Positions 1 to 6,996 of a DNA stretch of 24,900 bases are shown here, one piece after another. This DNA is from CAG-390 sp051867815. Its GTDB lineage: Bacteria; Bacillota; Clostridia; Oscillospirales; CAG-272. How positions within the stretch are numbered: the stretch's first letter is position 1; every line of letters begins with the position of its first letter. A program made the position numbers and the translations under genes. The notes beneath the pieces are model-generated. The model made no database searches. It was not told the origin of the DNA and saw only the letters and a program-made list of their open reading frames with translations. Where the stretch lies: NCBI GenBank assembly GCA_051867815.1, contig JBJDZD010000148.1, positions 1-24,900 on the forward strand, in the 5' to 3' direction.

Positions 1-915
1 GGAGCCTACAGCATCGAGGATTGCTTCCTACTCTTCGAGACTCACAGAGCCACGGGCACACCGGCAATGATGCTTGAAAACTGCTGTTACGGCCGCAAGG
101 AAAGCACTCTTTATTCCATGGCACGCGCCGATGTTTTCGGAGAACTTATTCACCTCTGCGGCGGCTACAATCATGACCTGCGAAGCGAGGTCTCGGGCGG
201 AATCGTCAACCGTCACTACCGCCTGCGCAATTACCGTGCGCGCAACTGCGAGAACTACCCCACGCACGAGCTTGGTCCGCTCAACGTTCTTCTTGGTATA
301 GGACACGGCAACCGCTTCGTCAGCCTTTCGTCCTTCTCCTCAAAGAGCGCAGGGCTTGACGAGTACATAAGAAACCACCCCGAACGCGACCCGGCGCTTG
401 CGGACGGGAAATGGGCGCAGGGCGACGTTGTGACTACGGTACTTGCCACCTCGCAAGGACAAACCGTGCGCCTGACGCTTGACACCACGCTTCCGCGCCC
501 TTATTCACGTGGATTGGAGCTTCACGGCACCAAGGGCTGGTTCATGGAGGACAACATGTCCGTATTTACGGATGCCGACTTCACGGAAGCCGACCATTTC
601 GGCTGGAAAAAACATTGGGGCAACTACAGTCAGTACGAGGAAAAATATATGCCCGAGCTTTGGCGCGAGTATCTTGAGAGCGGCGTAAAGAAGGGCCACG
701 GCGGAATGGATTTTCTCGTTCTCGATGCATTTCTCGGCGCAGTCCGCGAGGGCGACGTGATGCCTTTGGATATTTACGACTCGGCGATCATGATGGCGGT
801 AACACCGCTTTCCGAACAGTCTATCAAGCAGGGCGGCGCACCCGTCACGTTCCCCGATATCACGAAGGGACTTGAAAACCGCACCGTCACGAAGGGTAAA
901 TATAATCTTTTTTGA
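1..915 (+). CDS. Gfo/Idh/MocA family oxidoreductase, C-terminal part (5' truncated by window edge)
   Basis: The reading frame is open from base 1, so the gene begins before the window and the N-terminal Rossmann NAD(P)-binding domain is missing. What remains, about 304 residues, is the alpha/beta C-terminal domain of the Gfo/Idh/MocA superfamily, which shapes the substrate pocket of NAD(P)-dependent sugar and inositol dehydrogenases. The motif YPTHELGP (nt 256-279) followed by a Gly/Asn-rich loop resembles GH109, the NAD-dependent alpha-N-acetylgalactosaminidase branch; this assignment is inference. The end of the protein has the usual pattern of a conserved acidic helix followed by a Ser/Lys helix near the C-terminus. 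It is convergent with a sugar-type solute-binding protein, which fits a carbohydrate-use context. Family confidence is high; substrate is unknown. Confidence 0.85.
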   Translation, partial: GAYSIEDCFLLFETHRATGTPAMMLENCCYGRKESTLYSMARADVFGELIHLCGGYNHDLRSEVSGGIVNRHYRLRNYRARNCENYPTHELGPLNVLLGIGHGNRFVSLSSFSSKSAGLDEYIRNHPERDPALADGKWAQGDVVTTVLATSQGQTVRLTLDTTLPRPYSRGLELHGTKGWFMEDNMSVFTDADFTEADHFGWKKHWGNYSQYEEKYMPELWREYLESGVKKGHGGMDFLVLDAFLGAVREGDVMPLDIYDSAIMMAVTPLSEQSIKQGGAPVTFPDITKGLENRTVTKGKYNLF

Positions 916-934
916 AATAATCGAATAAACAAGT

Positions 935-961
935 CGCCGTTGCAGGTAACCTGCAACGGCG
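935..961. terminator. Hairpin between convergent genes, probable bidirectional terminator
   Basis: A perfect 12-bp stem (CGCCGTTGCAGG, 935-946, with its complement 950-961) encloses a TAA loop. It lies in the short gap between the convergent oxidoreductase and solute-binding protein genes. The following T-tract is weak on both strands (GTTTAAC on plus, ACTTGTTTATT on minus), so termination is inferred from position and stem stability. Confidence 0.65.
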
Positions 962-993
962 GTTTAACGTTATATGCTTTTAATTAATTTTCA

Positions 994-2481
994 TTAATTG
1001 CCCTGGATATCCCTATAGGCGTCGGTGATATCTTGCATGAGCTTGGGCAGACGCGTGCGCTGCATCTTAATGGTTGCCGACCAGCTTACGTTGTTGACTG
1101 CGGCATAGAAGAAGATGTCGGTGATCTTGTTGAGCTTGGTATTGAAAAGTCTGCCGAGGTCGAAGCAAACGGTGGAACGAATGATGTTATACATCTCCGA
1201 TTCATCCGAGGTCTCGGAGTAGCGTGAGAGCATGTTCATCTCGAACTGTGCGGGAGTGGTGGTTCTGTATGCTTCGCTTGCCCAGCACTCAAGTACTGCC
1301 GCCGCGCGGTTAAGGTCCTTGCTCTTGGAGTAGATTGCATAGAGGGAGAAGGGGTTACCGACGACGGATATGTAGTTTTCCTGATCCTTGTCGTAGAGAG
1401 GAGTGGGAACGATACCGTATTTGAAGTCAACTTGTCCAACAAGCTTGCGGTCTGCAAGATAGCAACGGTTCTGGTTGAAGATCGCGTTGCCGGAAACGAA
1501 GATGTTCTCGTGTTCGTTGCTGTTGATATGGCAGTCCATGGATTGGCTCCATGCGCCGAGCTTGGAGCAGAGGGTATCTGCCTTCTCTCCGAAGAAGTCA
1601 TCGGAGATCACGAGAAGCTTGTCATCGTCCTGGTCAACAAGGCGGAGGTTGGAGCCGGTGTAGAATGCATCGTAGCCGTAGCTTGCTCCCGTGAGGCCGT
1701 AGAAGTCACCTGCGGACTTACTGCCGTCCTGGTCGAGATCGGCGTATGTATCCTTGCACATTTCAATGAGCTTATCGAGGGTCCAATCGTGGCTACGAAC
1801 AAGCTCAATGGGATCATCGAGCTTCTTGTCTGCGATCAGATCCTTATTGAAGTAAATGCCGTACATGAAGTGAAGTACGTTGACGGACGCGTCGCCTGAT
1901 GCAAAATAAATGCTGTCTCCAATGGAGACGACGTCAAGCAGGCTCTCGGGCCACCAGGGATTATCGAAATTGAGGTAGGGCAGTTCGCTCATGTCAGCAC
2001 AGTATCCCTCGATGGAGCACAGAGCGGTCGTGCGCGAGTAGGAAGAGATGATGTCGAGGGGGGAGTCGCCGCCTGCATAGATGTTGCCTACAAAGTTGAC
2101 GAACGCGGTGATGTTGTTGCCGTTGCCCTTCGTGCTCATCCAATCAAAGGTAACGTTAAGAGTCTCCTGAACGTTGGCGTTGCGCTTGTAGATGGCATCG
2201 TTTACAAGGACGGAATTGATTTCTTCTGCCTCGTATTCCTGCATCTCAACGTCGCTCCAGTAGAGGATGGTGACGGTCTCGTCCTTGAAATCAAGTTCGG
2301 GAAGATCGCTCTTGAGATAGCCGTCCTCGTCGTAGAGGCTGTCGGTTGTCTCGGCAGGTCCCTGGGCGGATTGATCAGCTGTGGTCGTGCCTGATTTTCC
2401 CGTTTCGGCACATGCAAGTGCCATGGGAACTATCATAAGCAGGGTGAGCGCTAATGCGAATAGTCTTGAGAAGCGTTTCAT
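994..2481 (-). CDS. Extracellular solute-binding protein (ABC importer, probable lipoprotein)
   Basis: This 495-residue protein starts with a signal peptide: KR near the N-terminus, a hydrophobic core, then ALAC with a possible lipidated Cys24 (the lipobox is imperfect). A Thr/Ser/Gly/Gln linker and a large binding-protein domain follow, as in family 1 sugar-binding proteins of clostridia. Near mid-protein is an Asp-rich loop DLDQDGSKSAGD of EF-hand/dockerin type that could bind calcium. Such proteins capture oligosaccharides outside the membrane and pass them to an ABC permease, but no permease or ATPase gene is adjacent, so this is an orphan. The start is supported by AGGAGG (2489-2494 on the reverse strand) and a consensus promoter. 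Ligand not predictable. Confidence 0.82.
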   Translation of the reverse strand: MKRFSRLFALALTLLMIVPMALACAETGKSGTTTADQSAQGPAETTDSLYDEDGYLKSDLPELDFKDETVTILYWSDVEMQEYEAEEINSVLVNDAIYKRNANVQETLNVTFDWMSTKGNGNNITAFVNFVGNIYAGGDSPLDIISSYSRTTALCSIEGYCADMSELPYLNFDNPWWPESLLDVVSIGDSIYFASGDASVNVLHFMYGIYFNKDLIADKKLDDPIELVRSHDWTLDKLIEMCKDTYADLDQDGSKSAGDFYGLTGASYGYDAFYTGSNLRLVDQDDDKLLVISDDFFGEKADTLCSKLGAWSQSMDCHINSNEHENIFVSGNAIFNQNRCYLADRKLVGQVDFKYGIVPTPLYDKDQENYISVVGNPFSLYAIYSKSKDLNRAAAVLECWASEAYRTTTPAQFEMNMLSRYSETSDESEMYNIIRSTVCFDLGRLFNTKLNKITDIFFYAAVNNVSWSATIKMQRTRLPKLMQDITDAYRDIQGN

Positions 2482-2515
2482 TCTCTGACCTCCTAATATA
2501 ATATTTATTAATTTA

Positions 2516-2545
2516 ATTATAGCACAAAGAACAGCGGCTTGTCAA
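2516..2545 (-). promoter_or_regulatory. SigA-type promoter of the solute-binding protein gene
   Basis: On the minus strand, TTGACA (2545-2540) and TATAAT (2521-2516) are separated by 18 bp, with AGGAGG about 25 bp further on, just before the ATG at 2481. Both hexamers match the vegetative consensus exactly. Confidence 0.8.
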
Positions 2546-2587
2546 GAGCAATTCCTTTTTATTACCGAATTTCCATCAATTTAGGGG

Positions 2588-2616
2588 TTACTTTTTTTGC
2601 CGAAATGGATTATAAT
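2588..2616 (+). promoter_or_regulatory. Possible promoter of the MecA-like gene (weak -35)
   Basis: TATAAT at 2611-2616 matches the -10 consensus. The best -35 candidate 17 bp upstream (TTACTT, 2588-2593) is poor. AAGGAG at 2631-2636 lies 6 bp before the ATG at 2643. The gene diverges from the solute-binding protein gene. Confidence 0.45.
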
Positions 2617-2642
2617 TATAGTAAGACCAAAAGGAGACCGAT

Positions 2643-3203
2643 ATGGAACTTATACTTATCAGCAACAGCAAGCTCAAAATCATGCTGAGTGCGGAGGACA
2701 TGAAGAAATACAATATAGACTCCGACGGAGAGTGCGCATTGCGGCGCGGCTTTGCGCCCGTGCTTGAGAGGGCACACGACGACTGCGGCTTTGATATTAA
2801 CAGTGGGCGTCTGCTTGTTCAGGTATTCCCGTCAAGGGAGGGAGGCTGTGAGATGTTCGTTACGAGAGTGGCGCAGGAGCGCCGAACACAGGAGCAGGGT
2901 GAGGAATACCGTCCGTCGCCGTCCGTGTGCATATTAAGGACGGTGAGCGACCTGACGGCACTTTGCCGAGCACTTTGCAGCCGCGGCTACGGCTCGGAAA
3001 GCTCCGCATATGCGCTGAACGAGGGAGTTTATGCGCTTATCCTGCCCGATCTTGACCGCGACGAGTGCCTGCCGCTCGAAGCGTGCGTCATAAGCGAGTA
3101 CGGCGAGCGCAGGGACTGCGAGAATATTGAGGGATACATAAAGGAGCACGCAAGACCCATCTTCACCTGCGGTGCCGTCAGCCGCCTTGCGGAGCTGGCG
3201 TAA
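2643..3203 (+). CDS. mecA: MecA-family adaptor protein (ClpC adaptor)
   Basis: The 186-residue protein has the two-part MecA layout. The N-terminal part (about 1-75) reads MELILISNSKLKIMLSAEDM, followed by a helix and a strand ending in EMFVTRV, which is where MecA proteins carry their substrate-binding domain. A short Arg/Gln/Glu linker follows. The C-terminal part (about 95-186) contains a helix with LTALCRALCSRG, strands with YALILPD, and a tail LEACVISEYGER...IKEHARPIF that resembles the ClpC-binding domain. In Bacillus, MecA delivers substrates such as ComK to ClpCP; partners here are unknown. It is somewhat shorter than Bacillus MecA. Family assignment comes from pattern recognition and is fairly but not fully secure. 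Confidence 0.68.
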   Translation: MELILISNSKLKIMLSAEDMKKYNIDSDGECALRRGFAPVLERAHDDCGFDINSGRLLVQVFPSREGGCEMFVTRVAQERRTQEQGEEYRPSPSVCILRTVSDLTALCRALCSRGYGSESSAYALNEGVYALILPDLDRDECLPLEACVISEYGERRDCENIEGYIKEHARPIFTCGAVSRLAELA

Positions 3204-3252
3204 AACGGATGGTTACGGCCATTGTAAACAAACTGTGAATTTTAGAAATTGC

Positions 3253-3281
3253 TTGACATCCGTGTGACGAATTGGTATAAT
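3253..3281 (+). promoter_or_regulatory. Consensus SigA promoter upstream of the uracil-DNA glycosylase gene
   Basis: TTGACA (3253-3258) and TATAAT (3276-3281) are separated by exactly 17 bp, a perfect match to the vegetative consensus. The predicted transcript starts about 25 bases before the ATG, giving the glycosylase its own strong promoter. Confidence 0.85.
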
Positions 3282-3313
3282 TAGATATACCAAAAGCACG
3301 TCGGGAGTTGAAT

Positions 3314-3880
3314 ATGATGGATATAAATGAAAAATGGGAAGAGCTTGAGGCAAAATGCCGCGAGTGTACGGGCTGCGGCCTTTGCGAAACACGTACGAAT
3401 TGCGTTTTCGGCACGGGAAACCGAAATGCGGACCTGATGTTCGTCGGCGAAGCACCGGGCGAGCAGGAGGACCTTTCGGGAACGCCTTTCGTGGGTCGTG
3501 CCGGTCAGCTTCTCGACCGCTTTCTTTATGCCGTTGATATCAAGCGAGAGGATGTTTACATAGCAAACATTCTCAAATGCCGTCCGCCGAAAAACCGCGA
3601 TCCCCTGCCCGCGGAGGAGGACGCCTGTATCGACTTTCTGCGCGAGCAGGTCAGGCTTGTTCGTCCGAAGGTGATCGTTTGCCTCGGCAGAATTGCCGCC
3701 ATGCGCTTAATAAAGCCGGATTATAAAATCTCGATGGAGCATGGAACTTGGGTAGAAAAGGGCGGCTTTTACATGACGGCGGTATTTCATCCTGCCGCGC
3801 TCTTGCGCGACCCTCGTCGCAAGGAAGATATGCTGAAAGACATGAAAGCAATCAAGGAAAAGATTGATTCACTTAAATAA
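3314..3880 (+). CDS. Type 4 (Fe-S cluster) uracil-DNA glycosylase
   Basis: This enzyme removes uracil from DNA to start base-excision repair in the cytoplasm. The motif GEAPGEQED (residues 45-53) and GTPFVGRAGQLLD are typical of family 4 UDG. HPAALLRDP near the C-terminus matches the conserved HPS/AALL motif. Cys18, Cys21, Cys89 (in KCRPPKNRDP) and Cys105 have the spacing of the four [4Fe-4S] ligands. About 188 residues is a normal size. I chose ATG 3314 because GGGAG (3303-3307) sits 6 bp ahead; an upstream in-frame TTG at 3308 would leave almost no spacer. The gene ends just before a strong bidirectional terminator. Confidence 0.93.
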   Translation: MMDINEKWEELEAKCRECTGCGLCETRTNCVFGTGNRNADLMFVGEAPGEQEDLSGTPFVGRAGQLLDRFLYAVDIKREDVYIANILKCRPPKNRDPLPAEEDACIDFLREQVRLVRPKVIVCLGRIAAMRLIKPDYKISMEHGTWVEKGGFYMTAVFHPAALLRDPRRKEDMLKDMKAIKEKIDSLK

Positions 3881-3888
3881 TATCCGTT

Positions 3889-3918
3889 CGTGGCGCGCTT
3901 CTTTTGAAGCGCGCCACG
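3889..3918. terminator. Strong bidirectional intrinsic terminator
   Basis: A 13-bp perfect stem (CGTGGCGCGCTTC 3889-3901, complement 3906-3918) with a TTTT loop is followed by ATTTTTA on plus. It lies between the convergent glycosylase and dapA genes and can serve both. Confidence 0.9.
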
Positions 3919-3922
3919 ATTT

Positions 3923-4795
3923 TTACAAGAGCTTTTTCAGGCGCTCAAACGTTCTCTCACTCGCTTTCGTAAGCGGCAGGCGGCAATAGGGCTTGCAAAG
4001 TCCCATGAGCGAGAGGGCGGCTTTGACGGGAATGGGGTTGACCTCGCAGAAGAGGGCTTCACAGAGTGGCAAGAGCCGGGCTGATAGGGCGGCGGCTTCA
4101 CGCGTTTTACTCTCTGCAAACAGTCGGCAGAGCGTACTCACTTCCCTCGGTTTTATGTTTGAAAGTACGGAAATTACTCCGTCAGATCCGAGCGAAAGCA
4201 GGGGAAGAGTGGCGTTGTCGTTGCCCGACCAAAGACATGCCTCACCTCCGAAATAAGACAAAAATTGCGCTCCGTAGGCAATATCACCGGTGGCATCCTT
4301 GATGCCTGTCACGTTCGGAATCGCAAAAAGCTCACCCCAGACAGAGGGCGGTATCGTTACGCCGGTCCGAGAGGGTACGGTGTAGACGATGACGGGCAGG
4401 GAGGTTGCCGAGGCGACTGCGCGGTAGTGTGCCACAAGGCCGTCGGGTGTGCATTTGTTGTAGTAGGGCGTGACGGCAAGCAGGGCGTCCGCTCCGCCCT
4501 TTTGTGCGGCTTGCGCCTTGCGCACGGCGTGCTCGGTGCAGTTCGAGCCGACCCCCATGATGACGGGAACGCTGCCCGATGCCGCCCCCACCGCCTCGGA
4601 AAGCAGAGCTTGCGCTTCTTCATCGGTCAAAGTCGGTGCTTCGCCGGTCGTACCGCAAACGACGAGGGCGTCGATCGAGGCATCGAGCTGAAAACGGAGC
4701 AATTTGCGGAATGAGGCGAGGTCGAGCGCGCCGTTTTCGTCAAACGGTGTCGTAAGAGCGGTCGCGGCGCCGAAAAATAAAGAAAATTTACTCAA
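3923..4795 (-). CDS. dapA: 4-hydroxy-tetrahydrodipicolinate synthase
   Basis: DapA condenses pyruvate with L-aspartate semialdehyde, the first committed step to diaminopimelate and lysine. Key features: GTTGEAPTL (residues 48-56) with the catalytic Thr pair, TVPSRTG (139-145) with Tyr138 and Arg143, and GIKDATGD with the Schiff-base Lys166. The length, about 290 residues, is normal. The start is a TTG at 4795-4793: AAAGGAG lies 6 bp upstream on the minus strand and the protein then begins MSKFSLFFGAATAL as expected. The frame continues upstream to 4936 without family-like sequence, and that extension would run into the divergent queA promoter. It is a stand-alone gene, divergent from queA, with no other lysine gene in view. 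A homologous lyase of the NanA/DapA superfamily is possible but less likely. Confidence 0.9.
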   Translation of the reverse strand: MSKFSLFFGAATALTTPFDENGALDLASFRKLLRFQLDASIDALVVCGTTGEAPTLTDEEAQALLSEAVGAASGSVPVIMGVGSNCTEHAVRKAQAAQKGGADALLAVTPYYNKCTPDGLVAHYRAVASATSLPVIVYTVPSRTGVTIPPSVWGELFAIPNVTGIKDATGDIAYGAQFLSYFGGEACLWSGNDNATLPLLSLGSDGVISVLSNIKPREVSTLCRLFAESKTREAAALSARLLPLCEALFCEVNPIPVKAALSLMGLCKPYCRLPLTKASERTFERLKKLL

Positions 4796-4821
4796 AATCT
4801 TCTCCTTTCTCAAAAAAAGAG

Positions 4822-4850
4822 TTGAAATTTGCGCGATTTTATTATATAAT
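4822..4850 (+). promoter_or_regulatory. Promoter of queA
   Basis: TTGAAA (4822-4827) and TATAAT (4845-4850) are separated by 17 bp, about 40 bp before the queA ATG, in the AT-rich gap shared with the divergent dapA. Confidence 0.72.
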
Positions 4851-4889
4851 ATATATAATAGGCTAAGTATACTTAATGAGAGATTGAAA

Positions 4890-5969
4890 ATGAGCGAGAT
4901 TATCATAAATTCCAAGCCCGAGACAAGCCTTTGCACCTCGGATTTTGATTATTTTCTGCCCGAGGAGCAGATAGCGCAACACCCGGCAGAGCCGCGCGAC
5001 AGCTCGCGCCTCTTGGTCGTTGACCGCCGCTCGGGCGAGCTTGAACACAGGCACTTTTGCGATATCATTGATTATTTGCACGAGGGCGACACGCTCGTCG
5101 TCAACAATTCCAAGGTCATTCCTGCCCGTCTTTACGGCCACGCCGAGGGCAGAGAGGAAGCAATGGTCGAGCTTTTGCTGCTCCGTCAGCGCGGAGACGA
5201 TATTTGGGAGACTCTCGTAAAGCCGGGCAAACGCGCGCGCATAGGCATGAGAATGGTGTTCGGTGGCGGCACTCTGACGGCAACGGTTGAGGATATCGTC
5301 GAGGAAGGCAACAGACTTGTCAAGCTTGAATACGACAAAAATTGTTATGCAAACGTTTACGACATGCTCTCCGAGGTTGGCGTCATGCCCCTGCCGCCTT
5401 ATATTACGGCGAAGCTTGAGGATAAGTCCCGTTATCAAACAGTATATGCCGAAAAAGAGGGAAGTGCCGCCGCGCCGACAGCGGGTCTGCATTTCACTCC
5501 CGAACTGCTTGAACGCATTAAGGCAAAGGGCGTTGCGGTCGTGCCCGTCATGCTTCACGTGGGGCTTGGCACCTTCCGACCCGTCAAGGAGGAGAATATC
5601 GGGGAGCATATCATGCACACCGAATATATCTCCGTTAGTAGGGAAAGCGCGGACATCATCAACTCGCGCCGTGCCGCCGGAGGCAGAACGGTCTGCGTCG
5701 GAACGACCTCCTGCCGCACGCTTGAAAGCGTTTCGGACGAGAACGGCATCGTTCACCCCATGAATGCGGACACGGGAATCTTCATTTATCCCGGCTACCG
5801 CTTCAAGGCGACCGATGCGCTTATAACGAATTTCCACCTGCCTAAATCAACCCTTTTAATGCTTGTCTCGGCCTTCTACGACCGCGAGAAGATGCTGGAG
5901 GTCTATCGAACCGCAGTGGAGGAAAAGTACAGATTTTTTTCCTTCGGGGACGCGATGCTCATAACATAA
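4890..5969 (+). CDS. queA: S-adenosylmethionine:tRNA ribosyltransferase-isomerase
   Basis: QueA transfers and isomerises the ribosyl part of SAM onto 7-aminomethyl-7-deazaguanine in tRNA, forming epoxyqueuosine. Family hallmarks are SDFDYFLPEEQIAQHPAEPR near the N-terminus, SRLLVVDR, NNSKVIPARLYG, AAPTAGLHFTPELLE, HVGLGTFRPV, GTTSCRTLESV, and the C-terminal FHLPKSTLLMLVSAF. The protein is about 359 residues, with a short N-terminal extension before SDFDY. ATG 4890 was chosen because the frame upstream, open to 4704, overlaps dapA and the promoter and does not look like QueA. The ribosome site is weak (GAGAG). No other queuosine gene is nearby. Confidence 0.95.
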   Translation: MSEIIINSKPETSLCTSDFDYFLPEEQIAQHPAEPRDSSRLLVVDRRSGELEHRHFCDIIDYLHEGDTLVVNNSKVIPARLYGHAEGREEAMVELLLLRQRGDDIWETLVKPGKRARIGMRMVFGGGTLTATVEDIVEEGNRLVKLEYDKNCYANVYDMLSEVGVMPLPPYITAKLEDKSRYQTVYAEKEGSAAAPTAGLHFTPELLERIKAKGVAVVPVMLHVGLGTFRPVKEENIGEHIMHTEYISVSRESADIINSRRAAGGRTVCVGTTSCRTLESVSDENGIVHPMNADTGIFIYPGYRFKATDALITNFHLPKSTLLMLVSAFYDREKMLEVYRTAVEEKYRFFSFGDAMLIT

Positions 5970-6059
5970 TATAAAGGATTTCAGATTGGTAATTTGATTC
6001 GGTGGCTGTTAAACCTGAAAAATTAATGTTTTTTGCGAACAATAAAATTGAAAATCCTA

Positions 6060-6088
6060 TTGACGATATCACGATATCGTGATATAAT
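6060..6088 (+). promoter_or_regulatory. Promoter with embedded 20-bp perfect palindrome (putative operator)
   Basis: TTGACG (6060-6065) and TATAAT (6083-6088) have a 17-bp spacer. The spacer and the first half of the -10 form a perfect palindrome at 6066-6085, half-site ATATCACGAT. Such an arrangement would let a bound dimer block RNA polymerase. The downstream pair encodes a helix-turn-helix protein, the obvious candidate repressor. AGGAGG follows at 6105-6110. Confidence 0.8.
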
Positions 6089-6117
6089 GTAATAAAGAGA
6101 AAATAGGAGGTGCTGAT

Positions 6118-6372
6118 ATGCCTGTCTTATCAAGGTTTTACGGAATAATAATTCGTATGTACTTTTTACAGAAAGAACATAATCCGCCGCATATTCACGC
6201 AATATATAACGATGACGTAGCGGCGATCGATTTTATGTCAGGGAAAGTGTTAGAAGGTTATTTACCTCCGAAGGCGCTTGCGATGGTGCGGGAGTGGATC
6301 GGATTGCATCAAGACGAATTGAAAGAGATTTGGGAAACGCAGGATTTCAAGAGCATTTCACCGCTGGAATAA
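6118..6372 (+). CDS. DUF4160 domain protein (toxin-like partner of a two-gene module)
   Basis: The 84-residue protein matches DUF4160: MPVLSRFYGIIIRMYF at the start, the His-rich HNPPHIHAIY (about residues 20-29), an Asp/Phe strand, GYLPPKALAMVREW, and a C-terminal helix HQDELKEIWE. DUF4160 genes commonly sit directly before a DUF2442 gene, as here, and the pair is suspected to be toxin-antitoxin-like; the activity is unproven. AGGAGG 7 bp before the ATG supports the start. The next gene follows after 14 bp. The region is markedly AT-richer than queA and miaA, suggesting horizontal acquisition. Confidence 0.85.
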   Translation: MPVLSRFYGIIIRMYFLQKEHNPPHIHAIYNDDVAAIDFMSGKVLEGYLPPKALAMVREWIGLHQDELKEIWETQDFKSISPLE

Positions 6373-6386
6373 GGAGGTGATTATCT

Positions 6387-6836
6387 ATGTTTCACAAAAT
6401 CAAAAATGTTGCAGCTATTCCGGATTATCGATTGAGTGTTCAATTCAGCGAGGGTGTTACAAAGATTTATGATGTGAAGCCATTATTTGAACGGTTACCT
6501 GTTTTCACCGCTTTGAAAAATGAAGAAGAATTTTTCAACGTAACTGTTGACGTTGGCGGATACGGTATCATTTGGAATGATGATTTGGACCTTTCCTGTG
6601 ATGAACTTTGGGAAAATGGTATTCAGGTAGATACTCCGTTTGACGGGCTTATGGCATTCAGCGATGCTACCGAGCTTTGGGGGCTGAACGAAAGTACGCT
6701 CCGAAAAGCGGTTGCTTACGGTAAACTTGTCAACGGAATTGACGTTTGTAAATTCGGAAAGCAGTGGGTGGTTTCATCGGAAGCAATGAAGCGGGAGTAC
6801 GGTGCTGCCGGCACGCAAAGCATTACCGATCGGTAA
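6387..6836 (+). CDS. DUF2442 protein fused to a C-terminal helix-turn-helix domain
   Basis: The 149-residue protein has two parts. Residues 1-80 are a DUF2442 domain (YRLSVQFSEGVTKIYDVKPLF, then a strand ending in YGIIWNDDLDLSCDELWENG). Residues about 88-138 look like a DNA-binding helix-turn-helix: DATELWGLNESTLRKAVAYG, a short wing, then FGKQWVVSSEAMKREYG. The start has a strong site (AAGGAGG). By position it would be the antitoxin or regulator of the DUF4160 protein. The helix-turn-helix and the palindrome in the promoter together suggest autoregulation, which is inference. Low GC and few neighbouring ties point to a mobile module. Confidence 0.85.
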   Translation: MFHKIKNVAAIPDYRLSVQFSEGVTKIYDVKPLFERLPVFTALKNEEEFFNVTVDVGGYGIIWNDDLDLSCDELWENGIQVDTPFDGLMAFSDATELWGLNESTLRKAVAYGKLVNGIDVCKFGKQWVVSSEAMKREYGAAGTQSITDR

Positions 6837-6848
6837 CGCTTCGTTACC
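6832..6848 (+). terminator. Probable terminator overlapping the DUF2442 stop codon
   Basis: GGTAACG (6832-6838) pairs with CGTTACC (6842-6848) across a CTT loop, followed by AATCTTTTAT. The stem contains the stop codon of the upstream gene. The T-tract is short, so strength is uncertain. Confidence 0.5.
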
Positions 6849-6996
6849 AATCTTTTATCTCGTAAACATCGTTGACGCGATGCTCATCCAATGAGGGATG
6901 AATGAGTGAAAAGTGAAAAAGCAAGAGGGATTTTCGCCGTCGGTGAAAATAATTGAGATTTAATATCCCGTACGTTCGGGACGAGACAATGATTTT

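Noticed and set aside
4796..4936. N-terminal extension of dapA up to 4936
   Set aside because: It crosses the promoter region, is AT-rich and not family-like; the TTG at 4795 has a well-spaced AAAGGAG.
4863..5837. 324-codon open frame opposite queA
   Set aside because: QueA motifs on the plus strand are unmistakable; the antisense frame has no recognised content.
6880..6900. Small hairpin TCATCC...GGATGA in the gap after the DUF2442 gene
   Set aside because: Short stem, no T-tract and no link to a gene; likely chance in a low-complexity spacer.
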